This document shows positions 1 through 11,236 of a stretch of 28,723 bases of DNA, in pieces. Source of the stretch: Pelargonium cotyledonis. Its lineage: Eukaryota > Streptophyta > Magnoliopsida > Geraniales > Geraniaceae. Under the pieces are notes generated by a model. It saw nothing but the letters and a program-made list of their open reading frames with translations. It had not been told where the DNA came from and ran no database searches. The stretch is taken from contig JAYMTA010000440.1 in the NCBI GenBank assembly GCA_036897625.1, positions 1 to 28,723 on the forward strand. Direction: 5' to 3'. The position numbers were made by a program, and so were the translations under genes. Numbering within the stretch: position 1 is the first letter of the stretch; each line of letters starts with the position of its first letter.

Positions 1-540
1 CATAGCACGCCGCCGGAACCTCACCGTGGCCATCGTGTATGAACAGACGACGTCGCTTTCATCGCCGGAAGAGACCGCCGGAAGCTCACCGAAAAAGGAG
101 TGAAGTTTGAAAGAGAAGGCTAAAATGAATAAATTGACAAGTTTCAGGTAAAACTTTAAGGGCTAAAATGAAATAATTAAAAGGGTTGAAATGAAATAAT
201 TAGAAAATATAAGGGTAAAACTTTAATAAAGAAATGATATAACATCCAATCAAGCAATGACACTTGTCACTTAGGTTTTATTTTTATTTTTGTAAATGCC
301 ACGTAAGCTCACACCTCATCGCCACATAGGAAAAAAATATACAAAAAAAATAAAAATAAATTCTACGTCAGCACACTTGACAGAATCCGTCACTCCATTT
401 GACAGAATGTCTTTTCGTCAAACGATTTGCACAAACTTTAGACTAAACTCAAACACTTTGTTCAACTTTAGATTAGACTCAAAACACTTGATAGTTTAGG
501 GATTAAACCCAAACTTTTTGAATAGTAGGGGATTGTTTCC
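1..540. repeat. AT-rich repeat-like spacer
   Basis: No convincing gene. The stretch holds short degenerate repeats. A phrase of the form 'aatgaaataatta' recurs between about 165 and 205, and an 'aactttaga(c/t)ta(a/g)actcaaa' phrase recurs at about 433-485, followed by a related 'gggattaaacccaaac' phrase. Such phrases are common in non-coding parts of plant transposable elements. I cannot identify a family, termini or target-site duplication. The short open frame at about 296-499 has low-complexity K/N/T/S composition and no plant-protein look. Confidence 0.35.
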
Positions 541-1500
541 AACCTTATTCCAAATGTTTTAAGTTTGAAATTATGGAGATAGAGTTGGAAGCTTGAATCC
601 CTACTCTTGAGTTCCTAGTGCATCCACAAAGGTTGCACACCATTAAGAGGAGATCCAGATGTGTACTTGGAAAACCGCACAAGGTGTGAGTTCACACCAT
701 GTAAGTGAGGACCCTAAAAAACATTTCTAGAGAGAGAAAGTTTGTGTATGTTATGAATTATGAGATCTCTCTTCTTACAAAGGATGAAATATTTATATTT
801 ATAAAACAAGCTCGTTACATGTTGTCGTGTAGTTGGTTGTTGAAAGAGCGGGATCCGCTTCAAGGTGTTGGATTTCTAGCCTTACGGGCATGACAAATGT
901 CAAATGAGTCACACCATCAACTTGATTTGTAAGTATACATACTCTCTCATTGGTAAGAGTAGAGAAACTCATTATTCATACTGAGAGATTATTAAGAGAT
1001 TCTCTATGTAAAACTCTTTATAAAATCTTCTCTATCAAAGTGTGATTCAAATTATCATGAGCAAATTTTTAATCTCACGTACAATGTGAAATCTTGAGCA
1101 CACATTTAAGTTTCCCAGTAACGGTGTGTTGCTCTTATGCATACTCCAACAACCCTGAACAAAGACCCCAGCTTCCAGCACCGTTCCCACAACCTCTCTA
1201 GCTCTGTCCAACAAGACTCTAAACTCGACACACTCTTTTGACCCGAATAAAACAAACGCATCATTATTTTTCTCTCTTTTTGCATACATTTGTATACACC
1301 TTCAAAAGTTTAATTTTCACTCGGAATATTTTCTTCTGAACTTAACAAACAAACAGCCCATTGATGGTGGCCTGCAGAGGAGAGCAGAAAGTCCAAGAAA
1401 GATGATGTGGATGTGGCAAGACCCATCCGTAATGTCTGGTTGCCATTGAAGCTCAACCATTCAATTCAAAGCCCCTAAATCTGAAGCTTATTGCAAGAGA
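541..1500. other. Spacer upstream of the AAF-like gene
   Basis: I see no gene, RNA gene or clear mobile element. The 3' part, from about 1100 to 1500, becomes richer in C and A. It presumably contains the promoter of the downstream plus-strand gene, but I could not place a TATA box with confidence. Confidence 0.4.
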
Positions 1501-2924
1501 AAGTAGACCAGAGAAAGCCCTGGAGCCCACACCGTTTCAATTACATCAATAGATATATGGGATAAAAATTCCTTGTGATTGTTGTTTTCTTGTGCATCGT
1601 TGGCCTTCCTGGTCCATAATCGAAGCCTGTGGCTCCCATTTCACGTCAGTTTTCTTGGCTCTTCTTCTATCTCTATAACCAAATATCAACACTTCTACTC
1701 TGCAGCTTCCTTTCCACTCCTCTCTTGAAACTCAGAGGCTGCCTTTTGCCGGTCAGTTAACTATTTTCTTGAACCAATCTTTCATGGGTTTCTGCAAATT
1801 TTCTTAATTGTTACTGTTTGAAGCTTATTTCCTATGCGTTGTTGCTCTCAGTTTGCTGGTGTAAAAGTTCCTAGCTTTTTCCAATTGTGTGCATTTCTTA
1901 TGAACACTTAGTTTTAGGGTTCAGTGATAATTCCTACTATTAATCCCATAATTAGTTTTGAGTATCAAAACATTGAGTGTATCTTCAAGCTGTGGTTTCC
2001 TAAATGGTTAAAGTTAGCTCTTTTATTCTAGGTTTTGGGAAATTTGTCTACTTGCTTTCCTCATAGTCATAGGTATGCACAGACCACAACAACAACCAAG
2101 CACAGACACTTAGTAGGTCAAGTGGTTGATTTGACGTGGTCTCTTGAGGTCTCAAGTGCGAGTTTCAGCGTTTGTGAGTCATGGGTTGGCTCCATGAATC
2201 CTTTAGCTTTGCTGTTTGGGATCCTTCACATGTATTCTTCTTCATTATATCAAGTGCTATATTGCTTTTAAGGTGTGCGTTTCCATCATCCAGTTAACTT
2301 AGGTCATCACTTGTCTTTTTAGTGTTACCTAATTGAGTCCAATCATCCTTCTGCGTTGGGGCATTGGCCTTAATATGCAATGGATGCCCTCCCCTCATCT
2401 GTCTTTAATTTCTGAAACTCCTACATTTGTTTGAACAGCTTTGTTGTGTTGAGATATTCAAGGTATTATCAACTCTATATTTTTTCCAGTTTCAGTTACC
2501 TACATTACAGAATGTGAAGTTGTGAACTGTGGTCTCCCAGAAACAATAACAAAATCAGCATTTATTTAGAAATTTTTATCCTTCCGTGTGACTAATAATT
2601 GATATCACTTTGTATCCTCTCTCATTTTCTTTGTCAATTTTCCATTTGTTTGACATGCAGGAATGTTAGTAGATTATTTGGTAAAAGTGGTATTTTTAAT
2701 GTTTCAGGCACTTCTTTATCACAACAACATGCTTTGCCATAATCTTGTTTTAGGCAATGTGACTATTAATTTTTGTAAGGTCCTTTGAATTTTTTTTTGT
2801 GTAGTTTGGAGATACCCTGCCTCCTAATACTCCCTCTTTATTTTGATTTATTTTTGTTACAGCCTTTAGCTGTTGTAAGGAAGAAGCTGGCTAGTAGAGT
2901 TTCATTTTCATCTTGACCCTCTCC
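1500..2924 (+). other. Probable 5'UTR exon(s) and leader intron of the AAF-like gene
   Basis: A CT-rich stretch typical of plant 5' leaders runs from about 1640 to 1751 and ends at a plausible donor (GT at 1752-1753). A strong polypyrimidine/acceptor ends at 2862 (tttttgttacag). This would give a leader intron of about 1.1 kb and a short second leader segment, 2863-2924, directly before the ATG. The transcription start is not determined. Open frames inside this interval (for example 2035-2271) do not resemble a protein and lie in the predicted intron. This is inferred from splice signals only. Confidence 0.45.
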
Positions 2925-5900
2925 ATGGCACTTGCGGCAAACAAGATTACAAGCAATCCTGTGCTGACTTGTAGGAGAACAATGTCAAGATCACGTGTAA
3001 CTACATGTTCTTTTGCCAAGTCCAGTCTGCATAATAGATTACATCCAAGAAACCAAGGAGTTGAGCTTATGCAACTAAGCAATGGACATCTCATGACAGC
3101 GAAGTTGAGTTTCCCCGATGAGGGTTTGTGTGGAAAACGCACTAGTTACACCATTTCTCAGGGATATTCTGTGCTGTGCATGTCAACAGGAAGACATAAT
3201 GCTGAAACAGAAGAATGTGTTAGGCCTTGTGCTGATTATCTGGATCTACCTAGGTAAGATAAATTGGCAATAGGCTCATTCGACTCTGCAGAACTCAAGC
3301 TTTTCTAGATGCTATTATTTTGAGCTTTATAATTTTTCTAGATCTAGTTTCCATACAGAATTTATATTAGTTGCCATGCTGCACAGAGTTATCTTTCACT
3401 GTGAGATGGGACAAGGCCATTGTAATTTGAAAAGATCATCTCCCAAAATTGAAACATAAGGACAACGCTCTGCACATATGTAGGAACCATAGTGGTTTAA
3501 ATAATCAAGAATTGAGTAATTTGTTGATCATATCTGGTTATATACATCTCTATGCTTTACTTGTGTTTGCGAGGAATCTAAAATGATATGATGTCATAGT
3601 TTGTTATGTTGCTTCATTCACTTTTAAATGTCCTACTTCTATCAGAGGACAAATTGGAGATGAGGAAGATGAGCATATGGTCATGCCTAAAGGAACTGTT
3701 CGCTCAAGTCAGGGATTAGCTGAAGCTTGTAGATTTGTTTACAATGACGCAAAATTTGTGAAGGAAAGGGCCCGTAATGATATCATCTTGCTTTCTCGGT
3801 AAATCCAAGCTCCATCATATGCCTAACAAGTCACAAGTGTTTACTCTTATATTATACTATATATCACTTTAGCTACTCATTAATATTTATACTCATGGGA
3901 AGCAGCACTTTTTGTCAACTCAGAACAATTGAAAAGATTCATGAATGATTGTATAATTATTCAGGCTCTGTCATAAAATCCCGGTTTAAAGTGTTTAACA
4001 ATCAAATGCTACAAATATATGGCCTTCATCAAAGAAAGGAAAAATAACTATTATCTATTCCAATCTGAAAGGAGAAGTAATTTCTGTACATTAGGCTGGC
4101 CTAGTTATTAATTTCTGTGGTACCTTAGCTGCTGGTTTGTAACTTTTCTTATATTCTGAATCCTTGTAATAGGTTAAGTTTTTCATACATGGTTCTGCAC
4201 ATAACTTCTGATTTTTTAGTGGCATAATGAGATTGGATGCACGGGCACGCCAAGATGTTGCTGTTTTGGGTTCAGAGTTCTTAAAGCTTGATGGTAAACC
4301 CTTTTACCTCTGTCTTATTAGCTTTTCTAATTTGAGTTTGGGTCCCAATATCTTTGACATTAGGAAATTTTGGAAACTACAATAAAAGTAATTCAATTTT
4401 GTATCGCAAAGTGTATGGTTAGTCAATTTTTTTTGGTTGACGTAGTCTCACATTGAGAAGACCTGAGATTTCCTGCTAGTTAATATGTAATAACTATTAC
4501 GGGCTCCTCCATTCATTGCCTATCGATTTTAAGTCGGATGCCTTAACACGGTATCGAGCAGGGTTTTCTTATCCTGCAGAGCCCTTATATTGTTGTCTTT
4601 TGTGAGTGTTGAAATGGGTGATAAAATTTCCACATTGGATAAATATAAAATAGATTATAATGGTGGAAGTGAGATCCTATTAACACGGTCTACATTTTAG
4701 TATGGGAAGCCCAACCTCTTATATGTAGCCCAACTATTAAAAACTAACATGGTATCAAAGCAGATTGTGATCCTGGCTTAGGCCTAGCCTAGAAGGACAT
4801 GCCTAAAGTGGTCCACGTGTGAATACATTTTAATAGGCCTATATTCGATACTGTTTAGTTCCATCATCCATGCTAGATAATAAGTGATATAAGCCCACTT
4901 CAAACCAATTGGTTTTAAGTTGGATGTTTTACAGTGCCATTTGGAAAGTTTCAAAAGATGTTATAGTCCCATTCCATTTGCTCACAAGATAATAAGAGAG
5001 AACATTAATGTAATATTGATATATACACACTTTTTTTTGTTGTTACGAGAGATGATATTAGCACATTTGCATTGGCATTTTTCACCAATGGTCCACGATC
5101 CCAATTTTTTTATTATAGTAGTCAAAGATGAATTTAAGAAGCTAAATTGAGAGCTCTAGGAGTGGTTATAGGGCTAGCCTTTACGATTGTTAAACTTGCT
5201 CCAACCTAAACGCTTTAGCTATTTAGTAGAAGACATAACTAATACACCCAACAACCACACACTTTCATACTGGAGTACTTCAACACTTTCCCTCATGTGC
5301 TAGTCTTCTTAGAGGTGGACCAAGAACTACATGGGCAGAGACAACACAAATGAGTCACATAGGCCCAAGACCAAACAAGGTTTTGATAATTGATACCATG
5401 TTAAACTTGCTCTAACTAAATGTTTAATCTATAAATGGATAGCCCAACTAGTATATCAAGTGGCCTCAAACTCCAAACACTTTCAACGTAGGATACTTGA
5501 GTAATTAAAAATGTTCTTTTTTCTTTTAGTGGTCAATGTCGCCAAAATTGAGGATTTATTTGTCATCTAAACTAGGAAATATTAGAATGGTATTTGATGC
5601 ACAATTTGCACTCGGTTTCTCTTGTTGTCGTCCCACAATTGGCTTGGATAAAAATATCTGAGTTCTTGTCAGCTCGTACCAGAACTGTCCTCTAATTCTT
5701 GTGCAATCTGAAGATTGTACATAAGTGAACACATGTTTAGTGAAGACTATTGCGTTGCATTGAAAGTCATCACTAGCCTGATAGTGAATCATACGCATCA
5801 AATCTAAAAGTGTAGAATGTATGACCAAACCTTAGACCCAAGGGGGTATTTATGGGGGAGTTGTTCGTCTCTGATTGGTTGAGGTGATGTGGCTCTTCAA

Positions 5901-7850
5901 TTGTGATTGGTGGAGAGGTATTCAGGGTTTCCAATGTGATTAGGAGATCCCAAATATGTTGAACCTGGTCATGGGTAAAACTAGTGTTAATCGGGGGCTG
6001 ATTATGGGCTTGAATACACATATCTTCTGGACTGCCAGATGAGGCCCATAGCCGGGCACCTGAGTGGTGCTGTTCAGTTTGCTGTTCTCATCCATTTTTG
6101 GTTGGTTTCCACTCCAAGTGTTGACGTGGCGATCTCAAGGGGGCGTGATTAATTATGTATCATCACTATTGTTTCCTTATGTGCTTAAAACATGCTCTTA
6201 GTATAAATCCACCTTTTTCTTTTTATATGAGAGAATCAATGATGGTTGCTTTTCTGTTTGTTTTCTCTGCAGCTCGGGCAAGAGAGGATACTGAGAAAGT
6301 TGACCGTAATGTGAAGAAAAAGGCTGAGCACCTTCATCATATTGCAACTGTATGTACAACAGGATATCCCGTGATTGGTTTACATGGAGATAGATCCTCG
6401 CGTTGTATCTTTGTTGTTATATTTTGATATTTTCAGCATGTTATCTTTGTTCTTATATTTCTACGCTTTTGTTTCCATTATCAGATCTTGAAAGAAAAGG
6501 CTCAGTCTAGATTAAAAAATGCTGCTGATCAGCATTGGAGTGATGGAGCTTTAGAGGTTTGCTATCTTTTCATATATTTTTATGTATCGTTTCACTTCAT
6601 AAACTTGCACTTGACTGGTTTACAGTTCAAGAGTTGGATCTATTTTGGTGTAAATGCTAAAAATACTGTAGATATTGACCTCTTTGGAAATTCCTATAGT
6701 GAAATGCTCTGTCTAATGCAAAGCTTCGGTATATTTGAATGTGAGCATTGCTATTTAACAGAGAATTTAAGAATCTTATAGGTTAGGTAATGAACCTTGG
6801 AAAGGTCTTGGTGAGCTAGTTAGCCTTGGAGAGGTTAGGTAGAATGGTAGATCTTGGAACCTTGGAGCTTTATAGAAGCAAAGAGGATCTTGGAGTCTTG
6901 GAGAGCCTAAAAGACCTTGGAGGTCCAGATATTCAGAGGATGCTTGAGTGTTCGGATGACTGGGAGGGCTTGGATGCCCGAATGTCTCGGATGACCGAAA
7001 GGAGTTTGGATGTCCGGATGGTCCTGATGAGCTTGGAAGCTTTCTCATACTTACCATAATTTTGGGTCTTTGATGGTCTCACCGGTAGACCCAACACTTA
7101 GTGAGACTTTGGCGTCTGGAAGAGGCTAGGATGCCCAGGTAGTCGGGCATCCGGATCTTTTTCATGGGATGAGGTGTTGTCAATTCACATGTCGACCACT
7201 GAGTGGCCAAATTAATTTGTGAAAGATTAGGTACCATCAGAATCCTTTCTTAACTACCAAGGTATTGGAGACAATATGAATCTGGCTTAATTTGGTAAAT
7301 GTCAGTTGTCTGCAAGGAGCAGTGTCCCATATTTTATGACATACTACACAATTACATCAACCTTTACGTGCAGAGGATGGATCATATAAGTTTGAATCAT
7401 ATATGGCGTGCAAGAATTCTGTCTGGTAGATGGTATTGATGATTTGTGATTAACCGATTATGACATACCTGCCTACCTGGAGTGTCAAATTTCAACTAAA
7501 TCCAACATGGTTGTTTAATTCCTCTACAAGCACACATGGATTTGGGAAAGAACGAGTGAATTCTGATTGAACATTGTGCTATCAAACCACAGAAGTATGT
7601 AATTTATAGGAACCTAAAAAAGATTGATGTTAACATGGAGAAAATAGCAGGAGACTGGTAAGATAATGGAAGGAGAGGAAGGAGGAATGGCAAAGAAGTG
7701 TGGAAGGTTGAGAAAATAAGGAAGAAAATGCCTTGATGTAGGTGAGAGAGATTAGGCAATGATGGGAAATGCAGATTGAAAACCCCATATTCGTTCTGAT
7801 TTTAAATTTAAGTTGATATTCTGATGCATGCAAGGTACAGATATCATTCA

Positions 7851-7895
<45 letters not shown>

Positions 7896-9494
7896 ATGTA
7901 TAAGAGTCACAACCTTTTTTCAGGCTGATTTGCGTCTTGCTGATTTTCGTGCCAAACAACGTGCAATGGAAGATGCCCTTATGGCTTTGGAGGTAAGTTG
8001 ATTTTCTCAGAGATAGTACTCTGTATAAGTTGCACAATCTTGCGTATAATAATATATTTCATGAGTTACTTTACTGTCAAAGAAAAAATGTTTCTTATAG
8101 CTTACTTCAATCTTAATTATCAACTTCGATGTATAGTGTTTATGATCTTTTATCATTCCTGGTTTGATGTGTTTCATGTTGCCGTTTTGACTTTATGCAG
8201 CTTGTAAAAAATATCCATGACATGATGGTGAGCAAGATGTACAAATTGTAAGCTGCTTTCTTGATGGGACATTATTTATCTCTTAGAAATTGTGTCCTTT
8301 CTTTCTTTTTTCTTTTTCTTCGTTGGAGGGGAAGTTGTGAATTGTTATAATGCTACTCAGCCTTGAAATCTTGATTTCTAAAATGCTGTCTGCATCTAGT
8401 CCTATGCGCAGGGAAAATGGATCGTTTTCAGCTAGTGACATGATGGAGCATATAATACTGGAAAAGAACGGGGAAACTAAGAATTTTTTCCCTGGGGAAG
8501 TTTCCAATGATCGAATCACAGCCCTTCAGGTTTGCTATGACACTATTCTGTCTTTCACTTGAATTATAATTCAACTCATAATATTTTACATTGTTCACAT
8601 GACGTCATCACGTACAGGAAGCTTACTGGAGTATGGCATCTGCCCTCTCAGAAGCTGATGGAATCGACTATACCGATCCTGAAGAGGTCTGAATCAAATA
8701 TCATTTTTTTCTGAGGAATCCAATCATGCTGCTGATTTTCACTATTTTTCGTTAACTATTTGAGCAGCTTGAGTTGTTGGTAGCAACTCTTATTGATCTT
8801 GATGCGATGGATGGAAAAAGTAGTGTATCTCTATTAGCAGAGTGTTCAAGTTCTCCAGATGTCGATACTAGGTAAGATATTTGATTGAGCATTTACGTTG
8901 GAATATCGCAACATAGACAAGTTACCTAAAAACCCTCCATGTTCTATGAATGTTGATCAATGCTAGTATTTACTCTAGAATAATGCAGGTAGGTAGATTA
9001 GAGGGACTCTGGTATTATAGGTTAACTGAGTATATAAGAGATGCTCACATGGGAACCTTTTAGTTTTTAGTGGTAACTTTTATCTTTCCAAATAAGTATT
9101 TTTTTTATTATATCAATATTTACTCGGTTTATGGTTTTGTTGTATAGAAAAGCATTAGCCAATGCATTGGCAACAGCGCCATCTATGTGGACTCTTGGTA
9201 ATGCAGGCATGGGAGCATTGCAGGTACCCTTTTTCTTTCTCAGTTCAAATGTACGTTAAAATTAATAAAAACTGTTGTATGTTTGATGCCAGCAAGTAAT
9301 GTTTGCGGTTCTCATTGCAGAGACTTGCAGAAGATAGCAACCCAGCAATAGCTGCTGCAGCATCCAATGCCATCTATGAACTGAAAAAACAATGGGAAAT
9401 TGAAGAAGGAGATAGCTGGAGATTTACAACGGATTTGAAGCCCATGGAAGATTTGGATTGTCAAGATCATGCTGATGATGCAGGTACAAACTGA
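2925..9494 (+). CDS. AAF: Senescence-associated protein AAF/SPA15-like, plastid
   Basis: Twelve coding exons: 2925-3253, 3646-3798, 4220-4293, 6273-6349, 6485-6556, 7924-7992, 8201-8247, 8400-8529, 8618-8686, 8768-8871, 9148-9223, 9321-9494. All have GT..AG borders and continuous frame, giving 457 aa. Residues 1 to about 85 are rich in S/R/T and poor in acids, as in a chloroplast transit peptide. Residues about 120-280 are charged and helical, with a repeated LDARAR(Q/E)D motif. Residues about 318-440 (from EAYWSMASALSEADG to AIYELKKQWE) look like HEAT/ARM-type helices and end in an acidic tail. I recognise this as the family of Arabidopsis AAF and sweet potato SPA15, which is plastid-located and linked to redox balance and leaf senescence. 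Its molecular activity is unknown. I chose the ATG at 2925; the in-frame TTG at 2913 is leader. For exon 8, the acceptor at 8400 keeps the residues FPMRR that I recall from the family. A second acceptor 12 nt downstream would drop four residues. Confidence 0.8.
4438..4933 (+). mobile_element. Degenerate TRIM-like LTR remnants in intron 3
   Basis: Two sites resemble the plant retrotransposon primer-binding site complementary to initiator tRNA-Met (consensus TGGTATCAGAGC): cggtatcgagca at 4549-4560 and tggtatcaaagcag at 4750-4763. Each directly follows a segment ending in 'aaca', as an LTR end does. Candidate LTRs are 4438-4548 (about 111 bp) and 4607-4749 (about 143 bp). The end of the first LTR is echoed at 4897-4933 (shared core 'gattttaagtcggatg' versus 'ggttttaagttggatg'). 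That would make 4897-4933 part of its partner LTR, with the second element nested between them. There is no coding capacity. The miniature size and terminal arrangement fit TRIM elements. Borders are approximate and no TSD was found. Confidence 0.5.
5188..5502 (-). mobile_element. TRIM-like miniature LTR retrotransposon (minus orientation)
   Basis: Direct repeats begin tgttaaacttgct at 5188 and again at 5399. The left copy (5188-5285) ends in cttcaaca, and the right copy (5399 to about 5502) is diverged but alignable. Read on the minus strand, the LTR ends in TTTAACA and is followed at once by TGGTATCA (reverse complement of 5391-5398), the start of a tRNA-Met primer-binding site. Just before the other LTR there is a purine run GAGGGAAAG (reverse complement of 5286-5294), as expected for a polypurine tract. 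The total of about 315 bp and LTRs of about 100 bp fit a TRIM. It lies in coding intron 3 of the AAF-like gene. Confidence 0.6.
5580..6115 (-). pseudogene. Possible Copia-type Gag-Pol remnant in intron 3
   Basis: On the minus strand, 6021-5773 is open and encodes a Q/H/N/P-rich stretch containing SFTHDQVQHIWDLL. This resembles the linker after the zinc knuckle and before the protease in plant Copia polyproteins, where an 'F(T/S)xxQ(V/I)xxLxxLL' helix is common. The frame upstream (6115-6022) contains WKPTKNG and is interrupted by a stop. The downstream open frame (5828-5556) shows no motif I know. No protease, integrase or RT motif is visible. This could equally be a non-protein AT-balanced stretch, so confidence is low. 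Confidence 0.3.
6780..7160. repeat. Degenerate cttggag / ggatg-rich low-copy repeats in intron 5
   Basis: From about 6790 to 6930 the sequence is a run of diverged 'ccttggag/tcttggag' units. From about 6945 to 7030 it changes to 'ttcggatgactgg', 'ggatgcccgaatg', 'cggatgaccgaaa' and 'ggatgtccggatgg' units. A perfect 8-bp inverted repeat (ggatgccc 7129-7136 and gggcatcc 7145-7152) follows. Both strands are open here, which is a by-product of the repeat composition. It lies within the 1.37-kb intron between the exons at 6485-6556 and 7924-7992. Confidence 0.55.
7855..7892. repeat. (TC)19 microsatellite
   Basis: A perfect dinucleotide run of 19 TC units lies 31 nt before exon 7924-7992 of the AAF-like gene. 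It forms part of the pyrimidine-rich region upstream of that acceptor. Its length is likely to vary between individuals. Confidence 0.95.
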
Positions 9495-9586
9495 AGTGTT
9501 CAAAGCAATTATACTGTAGATATTTCAAAGATACTTGGCAGACAAAAAAATGAAGATCTTATTAGGTGTAGAATAAAGTTCGACGA

Positions 9587-9734
9587 TTACTACAAGTGAG
9601 GAACGGCCACGGCTCCCGCCATTGTGCGGTTCGGGGAGGGTTATTTGTGTATGCAGTGTTCCCCTGCCTTCCTTGACTTGAACCCACGACCTCAAGGTCA
9701 CAAGGCAAAAAATTGTACCTTAGCTCCAAGGCAC
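9587..9734 (-). mobile_element. tRNA-derived SINE, Au-like, downstream of AAF-like stop
   Basis: On the minus strand the element starts with a tRNA-like head. There is an A-box-like GGAGCTAAGG region near 9725 and a B-box-like GGTCGTGGGTTCAAGTC (reverse complement of about 9677-9693). The body carries GGCAGGG, CTGCATACA, CCCTCCCCGAACCGCAC and GGCGGGAGCC segments, the order I know from Au-type plant SINEs. Imperfect flanking duplications ataaagttcgacga (9573-9586) and ataaagtgacga (9735-9746) support retroposition. It begins about 90 nt after the TGA at 9494, so it may lie in the 3'UTR. Family identification is from memory. Confidence 0.68.
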
Positions 9735-9749
9735 ATAAAGTGACGAGCA

Positions 9750-11236
9750 CTGATGTAAACGGAAAGATGTTCTAATTTAGTTTTCGTCATTAATTTTATT
9801 ATTACAATTTAATCATGCCACAGTGTTTGATCTGTTGCCCTATTACATTTTGTTACCAACAAACTTGGCCCACCACCCACACCCAAGAGGGTGAGTTCTT
9901 GATTGTTTCAAGGCTTGAAATCCTGAATTATGTCTGATTGATGCTCTGTGGGCAAGACATGGGACCACATATCAACTGAGAATGATGATAGCATTTCTTT
10001 TTCCTGTTCTCTATAATAGCTGATATGTTAAATATGAAACTAAATCTGTGCACATGGCAATGCTTTGAGGTTAAACCTTGCTACATTGGATTATTGTGTT
10101 AGGCATGTTCTTTTACAGATGATGTCTGCCAAAGCTTCCTTCTCTATTGTGTTTAATTCTTGTGTGTAGCTGATATGTCACCATGAATGGGGATATAGAG
10201 GTACCTTCTAAGTTTTAAAATATATGCTGCAAATTTAGTTTAGACCCATCAATATATAGGGTCAGTGTGCCAACAAAGTGGTCTGTTTTTTTATCTGTCA
10301 CACTGAAAGATCTTTGAAAAGCAAAGGCTTCTCTCAAAACTTGAACTTGGACTTAAGTTTGTAGAGTTTGTTAATTTGTAAGCTCTAGTTTGATTCTTTG
10401 AAGAGCAAATACTGATTTCAAGGTCATTAGACAGCAAATCGATTGTATTGTTCTGAAAAGTGGAATTGATTCTCTCAAATCCAGGAATGAGCTTTTTGAA
10501 AAGCCAAAGAAAGGTGAGACACAAATAAAGGCAAAGTAGAGAGACCTTAATTTGATCCCACCAACATTATCATCTGCAACTATAATTGAGACAAAGGCTC
10601 TCTGGTCCCCTAATTTGATCCACCCCACCTTCATTACTTTACTTTTGACACCTGTGTTTCATCATTCCATGCCTTTCACTTTAATTTCTTTTCTTTTCTT
10701 TAATAATTAAGATCCAAAGTTTTCTGTCACAAATTTACTGTCAACCCACCTAAGTAATCACAATGATCTAACCAAACGTCATGGTTAAAAAAGATGAGGA
10801 TAGTTAAGTTCCAAACGTGCATAGTTCGGAGCAGTGATCCGCAATTTCTCCTACTTTGTTTGGTTATAATTTGAGCACACAGATAAAACACACAAATAAA
10901 CATAAATCATTAATTTTCAAGTGATAAATCATATGTTTCTCATTCTAGAGTTAATTACAGAGAAAGCAAAGCATGTGATGTGGGTCACAATTATTCTTAA
11001 CTTTGTTTCTTTATTTAGCAATTTCAAAAGCTCAACTGTGTGGCACACAGTGTGGACTTGAGAGCCTCTCCATTGCAAGTGCCAGTGGGCCATCATCTGA
11101 GCATACTCTTCATCATCTCTTTCTCTGGACAGCAATTATTTTGACTATCATGCTCATCACCTCATGCTATGCATGTTTGCTTCTGTTGTAGATTGATACC
11201 AGTAAACAACAAGAGCAAGAACACAAAGAAACAGAC
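9750..11236. other. Spacer, promoter and leader of the MYOB gene
   Basis: No gene is visible between the SINE and the MYOB start codon. The part nearest the gene, about 11000-11236, is plausible leader. A candidate acceptor (ctgttgtag, ending at 11191) precedes a purine/CA-rich segment that leads into the ATG at 11237, so a leader intron is possible. No TATA box could be assigned with confidence. Short open frames here show no family resemblance. Confidence 0.4.

Noticed and set aside
2913..2924. Upstream TTG start giving MTLS before the AAF ATG
   Set aside because: TTG starts are not expected for a plant nuclear gene; the ATG at 2925 begins a plausible transit peptide.
6776..7057. Overlapping open frames of 77-93 codons on both strands
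   Set aside because: Produced by the stop-poor 'cttggag/ggatg' repeat field inside an intron; there is no start context or homology.
7630..8037. 135-codon minus-strand open frame with an Arg-Glu repeat
   Set aside because: The RERERE run is the (TC)19 microsatellite read backwards. The frame overlaps a real plus-strand exon (7924-7992) and has no protein-family resemblance.
9480..9494. Possible extra splice donor (gcag|gtacaa) before the AAF stop
   Set aside because: The open frame ends naturally at TGA 9494 in an acidic tail, and no good downstream coding exon was seen. I kept the unspliced end.
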